Source: Solitalea koreensis
Lineage (GTDB): Bacteria > Bacteroidota > Bacteroidia > Sphingobacteriales > Sphingobacteriaceae
Assembly (NCBI RefSeq): GCF_900182575.1
Contig: NZ_FXSZ01000006.1
Coordinates: forward strand, 180,559-244,558
DNA: 64,000 nt
Direction: 5' to 3'
Shown: one piece after another, positions 15,185 through 24,761 of the stretch
How positions within the stretch are numbered: the first letter of the stretch is position 1
How the letters are laid out: each line of letters opens with the position of its first letter
Notes under the pieces: generated by a model
The model's database searches: none
What the model saw: the letters and a program-made list of their open reading frames with translations, nothing else
What the model was told of the DNA's origin: nothing
Made by a program: the position numbers and the translations under genes

Positions 15185-16591
15185 ATGTACAAAACATTGT
15201 CTGTCTTATTTCTTTTTCTTTCAACAACTGTAAATGCTCAATTACAAGGCAAACTGAGTGCTGCGGTTTCATTTATCCAAAATGACGAACAATTAAAATA
15301 CGGTACATTTTCACTTACAGTATTAAACGCTTCAACGGGGAAGGAAGTGTTTTCATACAACCCTAATTTAGGTTTAGCACCGGCATCCACCTTAAAAATA
15401 CTCACATCGTCAACTGCTTTGGCGTTGTTAGGCGAAAATTATACCTATAAAACAGAACTGCAATACAATGGAAACCTAATAAATGGAGTTTTAAAAGGTG
15501 CTTTAATTGTAAAAGGAGGAGGTGATCCTACTTTAGGAAGTTGGAGATATGAAAATACAAGGGAGGAAATCGTTTTAAATAGTTGGATTGAAGCCATTCG
15601 CAAACTTGGTATTAAGGAAATTGACGGTGATTTGTTGGCTGATGACCGTTTATTCGGAACGCAATCAATACCTGATGGTTGGATTTGGCAAGATATAGGG
15701 AATTATTATGGAGCCGGAAATTCAGCATTAACATGGCGCGAAAATCAGTTTAATATCTATTTGAAACCGGGAGTTACTGTTGGCGATTCAGTAACTATTC
15801 AACGAACAGAGCCCTTAGTTGATTACATTGAACTTATTAATGAATTAAAAACAGGGGAGAAGGGATCAGGAGATAATGCTTATGTGTACCTGCCTCCTTA
15901 TAGCCGGGTAGCCTATTTGCGTGGAACTGTTGGTTTGGATGAGAAGAATTTTTCAATTTCGGGTGCAATTCCGGATCCAGGCTATGCATGTGTTTTCCGT
16001 ATGAGAGCAGCCTTGAAAAATGCAGGAATTCTGGTAAAAGGAAATGTTTCTACTGCGCGACTTTACTCCGTCCAAAAACATCCATTCCCTCAAAATAATT
16101 ACACTTTCTTTACCACAACTTCTCCTAAACTAGATAAAATCGTTTTTTGGTTGAATAAAAAAAGTGTGAATTTATATGGTGAACATTTGCTTAAAACTTT
16201 GGCACTAAATAACGGAAGGGAAGCAACTACTGATAATGGTATCAAAGTGTTGAAGGATTTTTGGAAAGCAAAAGGGATTGATGATAATGCCATTACTGTT
16301 TTTGATGGGAGCGGGCTTTCGCCGGCAGATCGTATTTCATCCTCGGTTATGGCTAATGTGCTGCTATTTGCCCGAAAACAATCGTGGTTCAACAGTTTTT
16401 ACGCCAGTTTACCTGATTTGAACGGTATGAAAATGAAAGATGGTTACATCAATAATGTACGTTCATATGCCGGATATGTTACGGCTAAATCAGGAACTAC
16501 ATACGTGTTTTCCTTCATCGTAACTAATTTTAATGGCAGCCCGACTACCGTGCGACAAAAGATGTGGAAAGTGCTGGATGAATTAAAATAA
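15185..16591 (+). CDS. dacB: D-alanyl-D-alanine carboxypeptidase/endopeptidase, PBP4 family (S13)
   Basis: PBP4-type enzymes trim or cut peptidoglycan cross-links in the periplasm. From the ATG at 15185 the protein (468 residues) starts with a signal peptide (MYKTLSVLFLFLSTTVNAQ). The S-x-x-K motif is STLK within PASTLKILTSSTAL (about 60), the second motif lies in the DGSGLSPADRISS region, and the KTG-like box is KSGTTYVFSF (about 438). The frame is open 23 codons further upstream into the NUDIX gene, but that part would precede the signal peptide and is rejected. Confidence 0.9.
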   Translation: MYKTLSVLFLFLSTTVNAQLQGKLSAAVSFIQNDEQLKYGTFSLTVLNASTGKEVFSYNPNLGLAPASTLKILTSSTALALLGENYTYKTELQYNGNLINGVLKGALIVKGGGDPTLGSWRYENTREEIVLNSWIEAIRKLGIKEIDGDLLADDRLFGTQSIPDGWIWQDIGNYYGAGNSALTWRENQFNIYLKPGVTVGDSVTIQRTEPLVDYIELINELKTGEKGSGDNAYVYLPPYSRVAYLRGTVGLDEKNFSISGAIPDPGYACVFRMRAALKNAGILVKGNVSTARLYSVQKHPFPQNNYTFFTTTSPKLDKIVFWLNKKSVNLYGEHLLKTLALNNGREATTDNGIKVLKDFWKAKGIDDNAITVFDGSGLSPADRISSSVMANVLLFARKQSWFNSFYASLPDLNGMKMKDGYINNVRSYAGYVTAKSGTTYVFSFIVTNFNGSPTTVRQKMWKVLDELK

Positions 16592-16600
16592 AGCTTTACC

Positions 16601-16632
16601 CTCAATCGCTCTTCAATTGGAGAGGGATTGAG
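16601..16632. other. Stem-loop between dacB and bioA
   Basis: CTCAATC and CTCT pair with AGAG and GATTGAG around an 8-nt loop (one mismatch). No T-run follows, so it is a weak terminator candidate or an mRNA structure. Confidence 0.35.
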
Positions 16633-16667
16633 CTGAATAAATTTAATAACCCAATAACTTATAATAA

Positions 16668-17933
16668 ATGACTTTAGCTGATCGCGATTTACAAGCAATA
16701 TGGCATCCTTACACCCAAATGAAAACTGCCGCACCTCCAATTCCAATTGTAAAGGGTGAAGGCTTGTATTTAATTGATGAAAAGGGCAAGCGTTACATGG
16801 ATATGGTTGCCTCTTGGTGGGTAAATATACATGGACATTCGCATCCCTACATTGCCGAAAAAGTTTTTGAGCAATTGAAAACGTTAGAGCACGTGATTTT
16901 TGCCGGATTTACGCATCCCGCAGCGGTTGAATTGGCTGAACGTTTATTAAAGATTTTACCATCTTCTCAGCAAAAAATCTTTTATTCAGATAATGGTTCA
17001 ACAGCAGTTGAAGTAGCCTTGAAAATGGCGTTTCAATACTGGAACAATAGAGGTGCGGAAAAGAAAAAAGTGTTAGCATTTAACAACTCCTACCACGGCG
17101 ATACATTTGGAGCCATGAGCGTAAGCGCCCGAAGCGCCTTTACTCAGCCGTTTGAAGGTTTATTGTTTGAAGTTGAATACATTGACGTTCCGACAAAAGA
17201 TAATTTGGAAGCGCTTAAAGCGCGAGTTTCAGCAATTGGAAATCAAATCTCCTCCTTCATTTTTGAGCCCTTAATTCAGGGAGCCGGAGGAATGTTGATG
17301 TATGAACCTGAACCGTTGGATGCATTGATAAAGATGTGTCGTGAAAATGATATTTTAATTATTGCCGATGAAGTAATGACTGGTTTTGGTCGCACAGGAA
17401 AATTGTTTGCCAGTTATTACCTAACCGAACAACCCGATATGATGTGCTTTTCAAAAGGGTTAACCGGTGGAACTATGCCGTTGGGAATTACTTCTTGCGA
17501 TAGTAAAATCTACGATCAGTTTCTTTCTGACGATAAAATGAAAACCTTGTTTCATGGGCATTCATTTACGGCTAATCCTGTGGCTTGTGCGGCATCATTA
17601 GCCAGTATGGATTTATTATTAAGTGAACAAACCCAGGATCAAATTGCGATGATCTGTCGCAAGCATTTGAAATTTGCTGAAAGCATTCGAAATCATGAGA
17701 AGTTGAAAGATGTCCGGGTTCGCGGAACGATTATCGCCATGGAGTGGAACACCGGAAATGAAACATCATATTTCAATAATCTTCGCGATGAGTTGTATAA
17801 TTTCTTCCTTGCTGATGGCATAATCTTACGGCCATTGGGAAATATAATTTATCTTCTTCCTCCGTACTGCGTAACCGAAGAGGAACTGGATTTTGTTTAC
17901 GGAAAAATTAAGGAAGCCTTAGCAAGGTTTTAG
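16668..17933 (+). CDS. bioA: Adenosylmethionine-8-amino-7-oxononanoate aminotransferase
   Basis: BioA makes 7,8-diaminopelargonate from KAPA using SAM as amino donor in biotin synthesis. The 421-residue class III aminotransferase starts with DLQAIWHPYTQM. It has MDMVASWWVNIHGHSHP, the YHGDTFGAMSVS loop and IIADEVMTGFGRTGK. The PLP lysine lies in CFSKGLTGGTMPLG (about 265), and HGHSFTANPVACAAS is typical of BioA. Other bio genes are not in this window. It is complete. Confidence 0.95.
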   Translation: MTLADRDLQAIWHPYTQMKTAAPPIPIVKGEGLYLIDEKGKRYMDMVASWWVNIHGHSHPYIAEKVFEQLKTLEHVIFAGFTHPAAVELAERLLKILPSSQQKIFYSDNGSTAVEVALKMAFQYWNNRGAEKKKVLAFNNSYHGDTFGAMSVSARSAFTQPFEGLLFEVEYIDVPTKDNLEALKARVSAIGNQISSFIFEPLIQGAGGMLMYEPEPLDALIKMCRENDILIIADEVMTGFGRTGKLFASYYLTEQPDMMCFSKGLTGGTMPLGITSCDSKIYDQFLSDDKMKTLFHGHSFTANPVACAASLASMDLLLSEQTQDQIAMICRKHLKFAESIRNHEKLKDVRVRGTIIAMEWNTGNETSYFNNLRDELYNFFLADGIILRPLGNIIYLLPPYCVTEEELDFVYGKIKEALARF

Positions 17934-18049
17934 ATTGGAAGGTAAAATAAAGCTTAAAAGCAGAAAACGAAAAGTTGTAGTAATGTAGTAATAAGATTAG
18001 ATAAATGGTGAAATGTCAGATATTGATCTTTAATCTTTTGTCTTTCATC

Positions 18050-18079
18050 TTTGCTCTTTACTCTTTAATCTTACCTTTG
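18050..18079 (+). promoter_or_regulatory. Promoter of efp (TTTG-N18-TACCTTTG)
   Basis: TTTG at 18050-18053 and TACCTTTG at 18072-18079 with an 18-bp spacer form a nearly ideal Bacteroidota promoter, 29 bp before the efp ATG. Confidence 0.65.
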
Positions 18080-18108
18080 TGCTTTATTTTTAAAATTCAA
18101 CTTACATT

Positions 18109-18675
18109 ATGGCAACCACATCCGATATTTCAAAAGGTGCTTTTTTAAGATACAATGGTGAACTGGTAATGATCACCGATTATACCCACATTACTCCAGG
18201 TAAAGGAAATGCCATTTACACGGTAAAGAGCCGTAACGTACAAACAGGCCGTCAGAGTGAGATCAGGTTTCGTTCGGGTGAGAAAATTGAGTTGGTAAGA
18301 GTGGAAACGCATGAATTGCAATACCTGTACCAGGAAAGTGATTCATTAATTTGTATGAATCAGGAATCGTACGAGCAAATTCCTGTACCGATGGCGCTTT
18401 TTGGCGATTCTTTGAAATACCTGAAAGAAAACACCATTGTACTTGTGAAATTTGATGATGAAGATAAACCGGTATATGCTGAACCTCCCACGTATGTGGA
18501 GTTAGAAGTTACCTATACTGAAAATGCCGTTAAAGGTGATACCTCATCGGGCAGAGTATTAAAAGCAGCTACCATAGAAACAGGAGCAACGGTAAACGTT
18601 CCTTTGTTTGTTGAAGCAGGTGAGAAAATTAAAATTAACGCCACAACCGGCGAATACATGGAAAGGGTTAAGTAA
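18109..18675 (+). CDS. efp: Translation elongation factor P
   Basis: EF-P rescues ribosomes stalled at polyproline stretches. The 188-residue protein has the three OB/KOW-like domains. The tip loop PGKGNA carries lysine 32 at the site that is modified in some species. Domain II includes DSLICMNQESYEQI, and the C-terminal domain includes VPLFVEAGEKIKINATTGEYMERVK, the family signature. It has its own promoter and a terminator right after it, so it is probably monocistronic. Confidence 0.96.
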   Translation: MATTSDISKGAFLRYNGELVMITDYTHITPGKGNAIYTVKSRNVQTGRQSEIRFRSGEKIELVRVETHELQYLYQESDSLICMNQESYEQIPVPMALFGDSLKYLKENTIVLVKFDDEDKPVYAEPPTYVELEVTYTENAVKGDTSSGRVLKAATIETGATVNVPLFVEAGEKIKINATTGEYMERVK

Positions 18676-18687
18676 ATCCTCTCAACT

Positions 18688-18730
18688 AAAAAAAACTCCC
18701 TATAGTTACTTGCTGTAGGGAGTTTTTTTA
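18688..18730 (+). terminator. Intrinsic terminator after efp
   Basis: ACTCCCTA (18695-18702) pairs with TAGGGAGT (18716-18723) and continues through the flanking A-run and T-run. It is a strong bidirectional hairpin with seven T. Confidence 0.88.
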
Positions 18731-18769
18731 TGCTTTTTAGGCATTGTTTAGCTTGAACGGAGTCGAGGC

Positions 18770-20830
18770 TTACTGAATACCTAACGACTTTAAAAAGGCT
18801 TCAGAATTAGGTTCTCTACCTAAAAAGTTACGAAGCATATCCATTTCCTCAATAGTAGAGGCTTTTTCTAAAATTTCTTTACGGTATTTAACGCCGGTTT
18901 TGGTATCCATTACTCCGTTTTTCTGAAATACAGAGAACATGTCTTGCGCAAAAACTTTCGACCATAAATAGCCATAATAGTTGGCTGCGTAACCATTTAA
19001 ATGGCCAAAGCTACAGATGAAATGGCTGCCTTCCGGGTAAGGCATTTGCATCATAGAAGTGAAAAGATTTTTATCCACCTGAACTATACTCTGATCTTTA
19101 TTGTTTTCATATTTATCTTCATAAGTAAGATCAAGCGTGCCTAAATAAACTTGACGTATAGAGAAAATAGCACTGCTTACATTTTGTGCTTTTTTCATTT
19201 TATTAAACAACGACTCCGGCAATTGAGCACCTGTTTTATAATTACGAGCCAGCATTTTCAATGATTCATATTCCCAGCACCAGTTTTCAAGGAATTGTGA
19301 GGGTGCTTCAGTAAAATCTCCTTTTACGTTAAAAGGTCCTTGTGCTGCAATATCCGAACGACCCAGCATGGAATGTACCAAGTGACCAAACTCATGAAAC
19401 ATAGTGATTACATCAGAATGATTTAGAAGAGAAGGTTCATTTGCATTACCTTCAGGGAAATTACAGATAAGTGCAGAAACCGGCAGTACTTCCTTTCCAT
19501 CAGCTATTCTGTATTGATTAATTGGGAAACAGGCAAAATGGGTGTATTTGTTAGGTCGCGGGTATAGATCAAGATAGAAACTGCCTATTTTCTTTCCGTC
19601 TTTAAACATCTCATAGGTTTTTACTTTTGAATACCATTTGGGCACATTCGTTACTTCTTTAATGCCAATATTGAATAACTTTTCATACACCGAGAACATT
19701 CCTTTTATGGTATTATTCATTTCGAAATATTGTTTTACCTCATCAGTATTTAATTGATATTTGGTATCCAATAATTGCTTTTGGTAGTAAAGAAGATCCC
19801 AGTAATTAAAGGTGTCGGATAGTTCAGGGTTTAACTGTTTTTTGAGCTGCTTTAATTCATTCAGTTGTTCTGTAACATGAGGTGTTAATTTAGCTACCAG
19901 ATCATTTTCAAATTTCCAGACATTAGCAGGAGTTGCCGCCATCTTGTCAACCAAAGCATATTCAGCAAAGCTTTTGAAGCCCAGCTTTAGAGCCAATACA
20001 TTACGATAGTAGAAAAGGCTGTCAAGTACTTTAATGTTCTGAGGGTATGCTCGGTTATTATAATGCTGGTACATGGAACGTCTGGTAGCTTCATTTGGAG
20101 AATTGTACACTAGCGCAGTATAGTTGGGCCCGTTAACATACACCATATATTTTCCGTTAGCTCTTTTCCATGGTGCTATGGTATTTGCCGGGATGCCTTT
20201 TAAATCATCAGCACTGAACTCAATGCTGTCTTTTGACTCAGCAATATTTTTGTCGAACTGTGTACCTAAATCAATTAATTTTTTGTTGATGGCTTCTAAC
20301 TCTTTTCTTCCTTTTGCATCGAGTTTCATCCCATTTTTCTCAAATGTTAAAATGGTTTCACGAAGAAACTTCTCTTGATTAGGATGTAATTGTTTAGCAT
20401 CTGCAGAACCGGCATATTGCTTTAATGCTTTATAAAGTCCTTCATTTAAATAAAGATTGGTTGCATATAACGACAAGACTTCATTTTGATCATTGGCTGC
20501 ATTTCGGGTTTTATCATCTGCATACGTTGAACTTATCAGACCCAATTTTATGCTCAGATCAGAAATGTTATACTGTAACTCGTCGGCAGCCATTAATGTG
20601 TTGGAAACGGTTTGCCCATTTTTAGGGACGGCAATGATCGCTTTTACGCGTGCATCTGATGCAGCAATTACCGATGACACCGCATTTTGTATCACATTTG
20701 CATTTACGTTATCGAATTGAATCGGAGCATTTGAATGTACCAATAACGGATTCGTAGTAGTTATAGTTTGTGCAAAGCCATTCGTTGCTAATGCCATAAA
20801 CGCTGTTAAAACAAAGGGTTTTAGATGCAT
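18770..20830 (-). CDS. dcp: M3-family metallopeptidase, peptidyl-dipeptidase Dcp-like
   Basis: The 686-residue secreted zinc peptidase has a signal peptide (MHLKPFVLTAFMALATNGFAQ) that predicts periplasmic location. The active site is MFHEFGHLVHSMLG (about residue 475), giving the HExxH zinc ligands and the catalytic glutamate, and a downstream glutamate (DFTEAPSQFLENWCWE) is the third ligand. The C-terminal GYAANYYGYLWSKVFAQDMF is typical for Dcp/oligopeptidase A. It probably takes dipeptides from peptide C-termini. It is complete and single, and convergent with efp. Confidence 0.92.
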   Translation of the reverse strand: MHLKPFVLTAFMALATNGFAQTITTTNPLLVHSNAPIQFDNVNANVIQNAVSSVIAASDARVKAIIAVPKNGQTVSNTLMAADELQYNISDLSIKLGLISSTYADDKTRNAANDQNEVLSLYATNLYLNEGLYKALKQYAGSADAKQLHPNQEKFLRETILTFEKNGMKLDAKGRKELEAINKKLIDLGTQFDKNIAESKDSIEFSADDLKGIPANTIAPWKRANGKYMVYVNGPNYTALVYNSPNEATRRSMYQHYNNRAYPQNIKVLDSLFYYRNVLALKLGFKSFAEYALVDKMAATPANVWKFENDLVAKLTPHVTEQLNELKQLKKQLNPELSDTFNYWDLLYYQKQLLDTKYQLNTDEVKQYFEMNNTIKGMFSVYEKLFNIGIKEVTNVPKWYSKVKTYEMFKDGKKIGSFYLDLYPRPNKYTHFACFPINQYRIADGKEVLPVSALICNFPEGNANEPSLLNHSDVITMFHEFGHLVHSMLGRSDIAAQGPFNVKGDFTEAPSQFLENWCWEYESLKMLARNYKTGAQLPESLFNKMKKAQNVSSAIFSIRQVYLGTLDLTYEDKYENNKDQSIVQVDKNLFTSMMQMPYPEGSHFICSFGHLNGYAANYYGYLWSKVFAQDMFSVFQKNGVMDTKTGVKYRKEILEKASTIEEMDMLRNFLGREPNSEAFLKSLGIQ

Positions 20831-20937
20831 GTTTTGGGTTTTTAAAATTAGTATTTAAGTGATTATTGATTAGAAGATTTCTTTGACAGGGCGAAGTACG
20901 AAAAAAAGTACTTTCCAAACTAATTTTCTTTCAAGCT

Positions 20938-21324
20938 TCAATTAAAGCGTGCCAAAGGTAACTCATACCATACCTCAATTTCGTATCCGTCGGGATCATA
21001 AAATAAAACATAAGGTTCGCCAGGGCAGAATTCCCCTTGTTCCTTAATGATTCCCCCGGCATCTTCAACCTCCTTGACTACGTTTTTTATATCTTCAATA
21101 TGGATTAACCGGAAACCAAAGTGAATGATGCCTCCTGTTTGAGCAAGTTGTATTTCTGACTGCTCAAATACAATGATATCATGGCTTCCGGGAGTTTGAA
21201 CCTGAATAAATCCTTCAGCATTATACATCTCATCGGTTCCAAAAACCTTTTGGTAAAAGCGGGAAGAACGTTTAACGTCTTTCACTTTAAGTGCGATATG
21301 GGTTAAACCTCTGGTCTTGATCAT
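20938..21324 (-). CDS. VOC-family protein (glyoxalase/bleomycin-resistance fold)
   Basis: This protein has 128 residues from the ATG at 21324 (MIKTRGLTHIALKVKDV). A longer frame to 21423 overlaps the divergent gene and lacks family support. The paired beta-alpha-beta-beta-beta units are visible: HIALKVKDVKRSSRFYQKVF and then a C-terminal half with FYDPDGYEIEVWYE. The metal ligands are H8, an E/Q in mid-chain, a His in IIHFGFRL and E in YEIEVW. The substrate is unknown; vicinal-oxygen-chelate lyases or dioxygenases are possible. Confidence 0.82.
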   Translation of the reverse strand: MIKTRGLTHIALKVKDVKRSSRFYQKVFGTDEMYNAEGFIQVQTPGSHDIIVFEQSEIQLAQTGGIIHFGFRLIHIEDIKNVVKEVEDAGGIIKEQGEFCPGEPYVLFYDPDGYEIEVWYELPLARFN

Positions 21325-21410
21325 TGGTTCTTTGAAAATATAGATACAAATTACCAAAGGTTTAGGAAAATTAAGACCTTTAAGGCTGTAATATTTTGTA
21401 TTTCTGTGCC

Positions 21411-22190
21411 ATGCCACCAACACTCATTCCTAATTCTTCGCTTTCTAACCTTCAGGCCTTCCTTGATTCAAAAGTTGAGCAATACAATCAACCGGTTTTT
21501 ATTAACAACGACCCGATTTGTATTCCGCACTCATTTACAAAGAAGCAGGATATTGAGATCATGGGTTTTTGGGCAGCGATGTTGGCCTGGGGGCAAAGGG
21601 TTACCATTATTAATAAGTGCAAAGAGCTAATCAGTTTAATGGACGGCGCTCCGCATGATTTTATCGTAAATCATCAGGAACAGGATTTAAAACGCTTCCT
21701 GGAATTTAAGCATCGCACCTTTAACGCTACCGATACACTTTATTTTATAGCGTTTTTTAAAGAGCATTATCAAAAACACGAAAGTTTGGAAGCTGCTTTT
21801 TTAGGCAATGGAATAGAATCGAGCTTAACTAATTTCCAGGCTAATTTCTTTTCACTGCCCGATTATCCGCATCGTACGCGCAAGCATGTTACCAGTCCGC
21901 ACAATAAATCGACCTGCAAGCGATTGAATATGTTTTTGCGTTGGATGGTGCGTAAAGATGATAAAGGGGTTGATTTTGGAATCTGGAATACGCTACAGAT
22001 GAAAGACCTTATTTGTCCGCTGGATTTACATGTTGAACGGGTAGCTCGTAAAGTCGGACTGATAACCCGTAAACAGGTCGACTGGCAAACTGCCTTGGAA
22101 TTAACCGAAAACCTGAGAGTCATGGATGTCAATGATCCTGTAAAATATGATTTCGCCTTATTTGGTTTAGGCATTGAAGAAAAGTTTTAA
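21411..22190 (+). CDS. TIGR02757/DUF2400 family protein
   Basis: A protein of about 259 residues, starting MPPTLIPNSSLSNLQAFLD at the ATG 21411 (a TTG five codons upstream is less likely). It has the DUF2400 marks MGFWAAMLAWGQR near residue 50, SPHNKSTCKRLNMFLRWMVR and a C-terminal CPLDLHVERVARKVGL with KYDFALFGLGI. The end resembles helix-hairpin-helix DNA-glycosylase folds, but activity is not established for this family. It is divergent from the VOC gene. Confidence 0.87.
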   Translation: MPPTLIPNSSLSNLQAFLDSKVEQYNQPVFINNDPICIPHSFTKKQDIEIMGFWAAMLAWGQRVTIINKCKELISLMDGAPHDFIVNHQEQDLKRFLEFKHRTFNATDTLYFIAFFKEHYQKHESLEAAFLGNGIESSLTNFQANFFSLPDYPHRTRKHVTSPHNKSTCKRLNMFLRWMVRKDDKGVDFGIWNTLQMKDLICPLDLHVERVARKVGLITRKQVDWQTALELTENLRVMDVNDPVKYDFALFGLGIEEKF

Positions 22191-22232
22191 TACCGATTAT
22201 TCAATTGCGATTACACCGATTACTTGATTTAG

Positions 22233-22240
22233 TATCTTTG
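22233..22240 (+). promoter_or_regulatory. -7 promoter element TATCTTTG upstream of mnmE
   Basis: A perfect TAnnTTTG element, 65 bp before the mnmE ATG. No good -33 is seen. Confidence 0.4.
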
Positions 22241-22305
22241 AGATGTTATTACATTCAGTAAATTCTATCGTTCCATCATTCATTCACTCGCTCATTTAAA
22301 AATTA

Positions 22306-23694
22306 ATGCTTCAAACATCACCATATTCAGAAGATACTATTGTTGCTCTTGCTACTCCCAACGGCGTCGGAGCTATTGCCGTGATTCGTTTATCGGGGCC
22401 TGATGCTATAAAAATTGCGGGTTCTGTTTTTAGCGGGAAGGATCTTGAGCAACAGGCCTCTCATACTATCCATTTTGGAAATATCGTTGATGGTGATAAA
22501 ATCATCGATGAGGTATTGGCAAGCGTTTTTATTGCGCCACGTTCGTACACCAAAGAAAATACTGTTGAAATTTCTTGTCACGCATCTCCCTACATCATCG
22601 AACAGCTGATTAAACTTTTTATTCGAAAAGGAGCGCGATCCGCAAAAGCGGGAGAATATACACTGAGGGCTTTTTTGAATGGACAACTGGATCTTTCACA
22701 AGCGGAAGCCGTGGCTGATTTGATAGCTTCAAAAAACGAAGCTTCGCATACTTTAGCCTTGCGGCAATTGCGTGGCGGTTATTCGCACGAGTTGAAAGCA
22801 TTGCGCCAGCAGCTAATCGATTTTGCTGCTTTAATTGAACTGGAGTTGGATTTTGCCGAAGAAGATGTGGAGTTTGCCAATCGTGATCAGCTAAAAATTG
22901 TGATTCAGAGTATTCAAAAGGTGGTGCGTAAAATGATTACTTCCTTTGAATTAGGAAACGCGATCAAAAACGGTATTCCGGTTGTAATTTCGGGTAAACC
23001 AAACGTTGGAAAGTCTACGCTGTTGAATGCTTTATTGAACGAGGAACGAGCCATTGTTTCAGAAATTGCCGGTACCACCCGTGATACCATTGAAGATGAA
23101 ATCAATATAGCTGGCATTACATTCCGCTTTATCGATACTGCCGGGATACGTGAAACCACTGACACCATTGAAGCAATAGGAGTGGAGAAAGCCTATGAGA
23201 AGATACGTCAGTCGGCATTGGTTATTTATTTATTTGATCCGGAGGAAACCTCAGCGGAGGAACTCAAATTAATTGTTGAAGAACTTTCGGCCCATACCGC
23301 CAAAGAATCCATTTTATTAATTGCCAATAAGCTGGATAAATTATCAGAAGAACGACTCAAAGAAGAGTATTCAGCTTTCGATAATTTGCTGATGATATCT
23401 GCCCGGGAAAAAGTGAATTTGGATCAGTTTACAGATACATTACTTCACAAAGCACACGTTGATCAGTTGAATAACGATGAGATTATTGTTTCCAACATTC
23501 GTCACGTGGAAGCACTGAATAATACCTATGAAGCTTTGGATGATTCCTTACGTTTAATGGATCAATCATTCGGAGGAGATTTGTTAGCGTTCGAAATCAA
23601 GCGAGCTCTACATCATTTAGGGCTCATCACCGGAACAATCAGTAATGAGGACCTGTTGGATTCTATTTTTACCAGGTTTTGTATTGGAAAGTAA
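22306..23694 (+). CDS. mnmE: tRNA uridine-5-carboxymethylaminomethyl modification GTPase MnmE
   Basis: MnmE (TrmE) with MnmG modifies the wobble uridine of tRNAs. The 462-residue product has the N-terminal formyl-THF-binding domain (ATPNGVGAIAVIRLSGP; GEYTLRAFLNGQLDLSQAEAV). The G domain carries G1 GKPNVGKSTL (about 227), G2 GTTRDTIED, G3 DTAGIRET and G4 NKLD, and the C-terminus is the usual FCIGK, whose cysteine is required in the family. It is full length and intact, and IS256-like debris follows. Confidence 0.97.
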   Translation: MLQTSPYSEDTIVALATPNGVGAIAVIRLSGPDAIKIAGSVFSGKDLEQQASHTIHFGNIVDGDKIIDEVLASVFIAPRSYTKENTVEISCHASPYIIEQLIKLFIRKGARSAKAGEYTLRAFLNGQLDLSQAEAVADLIASKNEASHTLALRQLRGGYSHELKALRQQLIDFAALIELELDFAEEDVEFANRDQLKIVIQSIQKVVRKMITSFELGNAIKNGIPVVISGKPNVGKSTLLNALLNEERAIVSEIAGTTRDTIEDEINIAGITFRFIDTAGIRETTDTIEAIGVEKAYEKIRQSALVIYLFDPEETSAEELKLIVEELSAHTAKESILLIANKLDKLSEERLKEEYSAFDNLLMISAREKVNLDQFTDTLLHKAHVDQLNNDEIIVSNIRHVEALNNTYEALDDSLRLMDQSFGGDLLAFEIKRALHHLGLITGTISNEDLLDSIFTRFCIGK

Positions 23695-23849
23695 TCGTAC
23701 AAAACAACCAAATAACAAGTTTATAGAAAACGCACTTTATACATATTAAAAGAATTATTGAGAAAGATAAAGGGCCTGGTGTTCAATTATTTGCCGATTG
23801 TTGGTCGAGGTTTTTCCTCCTTCCTTAGAGGAAATGATGATAGTAATTA

Positions 23850-24230
23850 TTCGGTTCACATTGTAAATCAGGTGATTGATAAAATAGACAGGGCCAGACA
23901 AACGTCCTCATTTACCTTGGCGGTAATGGGCAGCCGAAAATCATATAACTCTCTGGGTTGCTCTTCAATATTCGAATTGGACATTTCTTTGGCATACAGG
24001 GAAACGACCAGTTTTTCAATCCAGAAAGCTTGCTACGCTCGGGCAGAACTTGTGGTTCGAAAGAGGCTTCTCGATCTATGGGTGCTTTTATGGAGAGTTC
24101 TCCGTGTTCGGTCTTTACTGCTGTTTTCTCTCCAAAACCATTACTGGAATTGCTGGTCCTGTGCCAAAGCCAACCGAGGAGCTCAGTTTGAGTTGAACTC
24201 TCTTGTATTACGTGAATTGTGTAAAAAGCG
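23850..24230 (-). pseudogene. Decayed IS256-family (mutator) transposase fragment
   Basis: Reading the minus strand from about 24190, one frame gives SSNSSNGFGEKTAVKTEHGE, then LSIKAPIDREASFEPQVLPE. A second frame continues LVVSLYAKEMSNSNIEEQPR and ELYDFRLPI. This is the order and wording of the N-terminal part of IS256 transposases (NGY..KTVKT..GEI..PRDR..SFEP; ILSLYAKGMS..IQE.L.ELYG). At least one frameshift and loss of the catalytic DDE part make it dead. Open frames on the plus strand here are shadows of it. Confidence 0.65.
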
Positions 24231-24265
24231 TATTGAAACCAGATTAATGATTTCCTAGTACCAAA

Positions 24266-24407
24266 AATTTTCTATGTTATATACTATGAAAATGGCAAAT
24301 ATGCGGTTTCTCCAGATTACATTGCAATCTTGAACCTGAACCCTGCCGATTTAAGACGTAGTTTTGTAAGAGCAGAACAATATCCCCGCATCACCCCTTC
24401 AAGATAA
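24266..24407 (+). other. Short open remnant between IS256 debris and the glycosidase cluster
   Basis: A plus-strand frame without a good start reads ENGKYAVSPDYIAILNLNPA, then DLRRSFVRAEQYPRITPSR and stop (24405-24407). It looks like the tail of a real protein but I do not recognise it. The remaining bases to 24761 are AT-rich and hold no convincing gene. Confidence 0.3.
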
Positions 24408-24761
24408 AAATCGTTACATGATTACAAAATATAATTTCGGCATGGACCCAAAGGAGTAGCAGTCTGGCTCCCCCCGTAGAATTAGATGATTAAAAACGAC
24501 CAGCGTTCAATGCAAATTTTTCCATGTGAATGTTTGCTCTCTTTACCTATTTTTCCTACTATAAAATTATATTGTTTAATTGAAATCAAAATATAATATT
24601 GCAAAACATCACTATCTAAAAATAGCTTATGGGGTCTTTAGGATTTCGAACTATGGAAAGAAGAAAAAAAATAAAAGTGAAGAGTCTCAGAAAAACAATG
24701 AAAAAAATTCAAGGCATAACAATTTGAAAATTCTTTTATCTATTATAAAAATTATCTACAG

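Noticed and set aside
23758..24258. 166-residue plus-strand frame after mnmE
   Set aside because: The opposite strand here reads as an IS256-like transposase, so this is a shadow frame.
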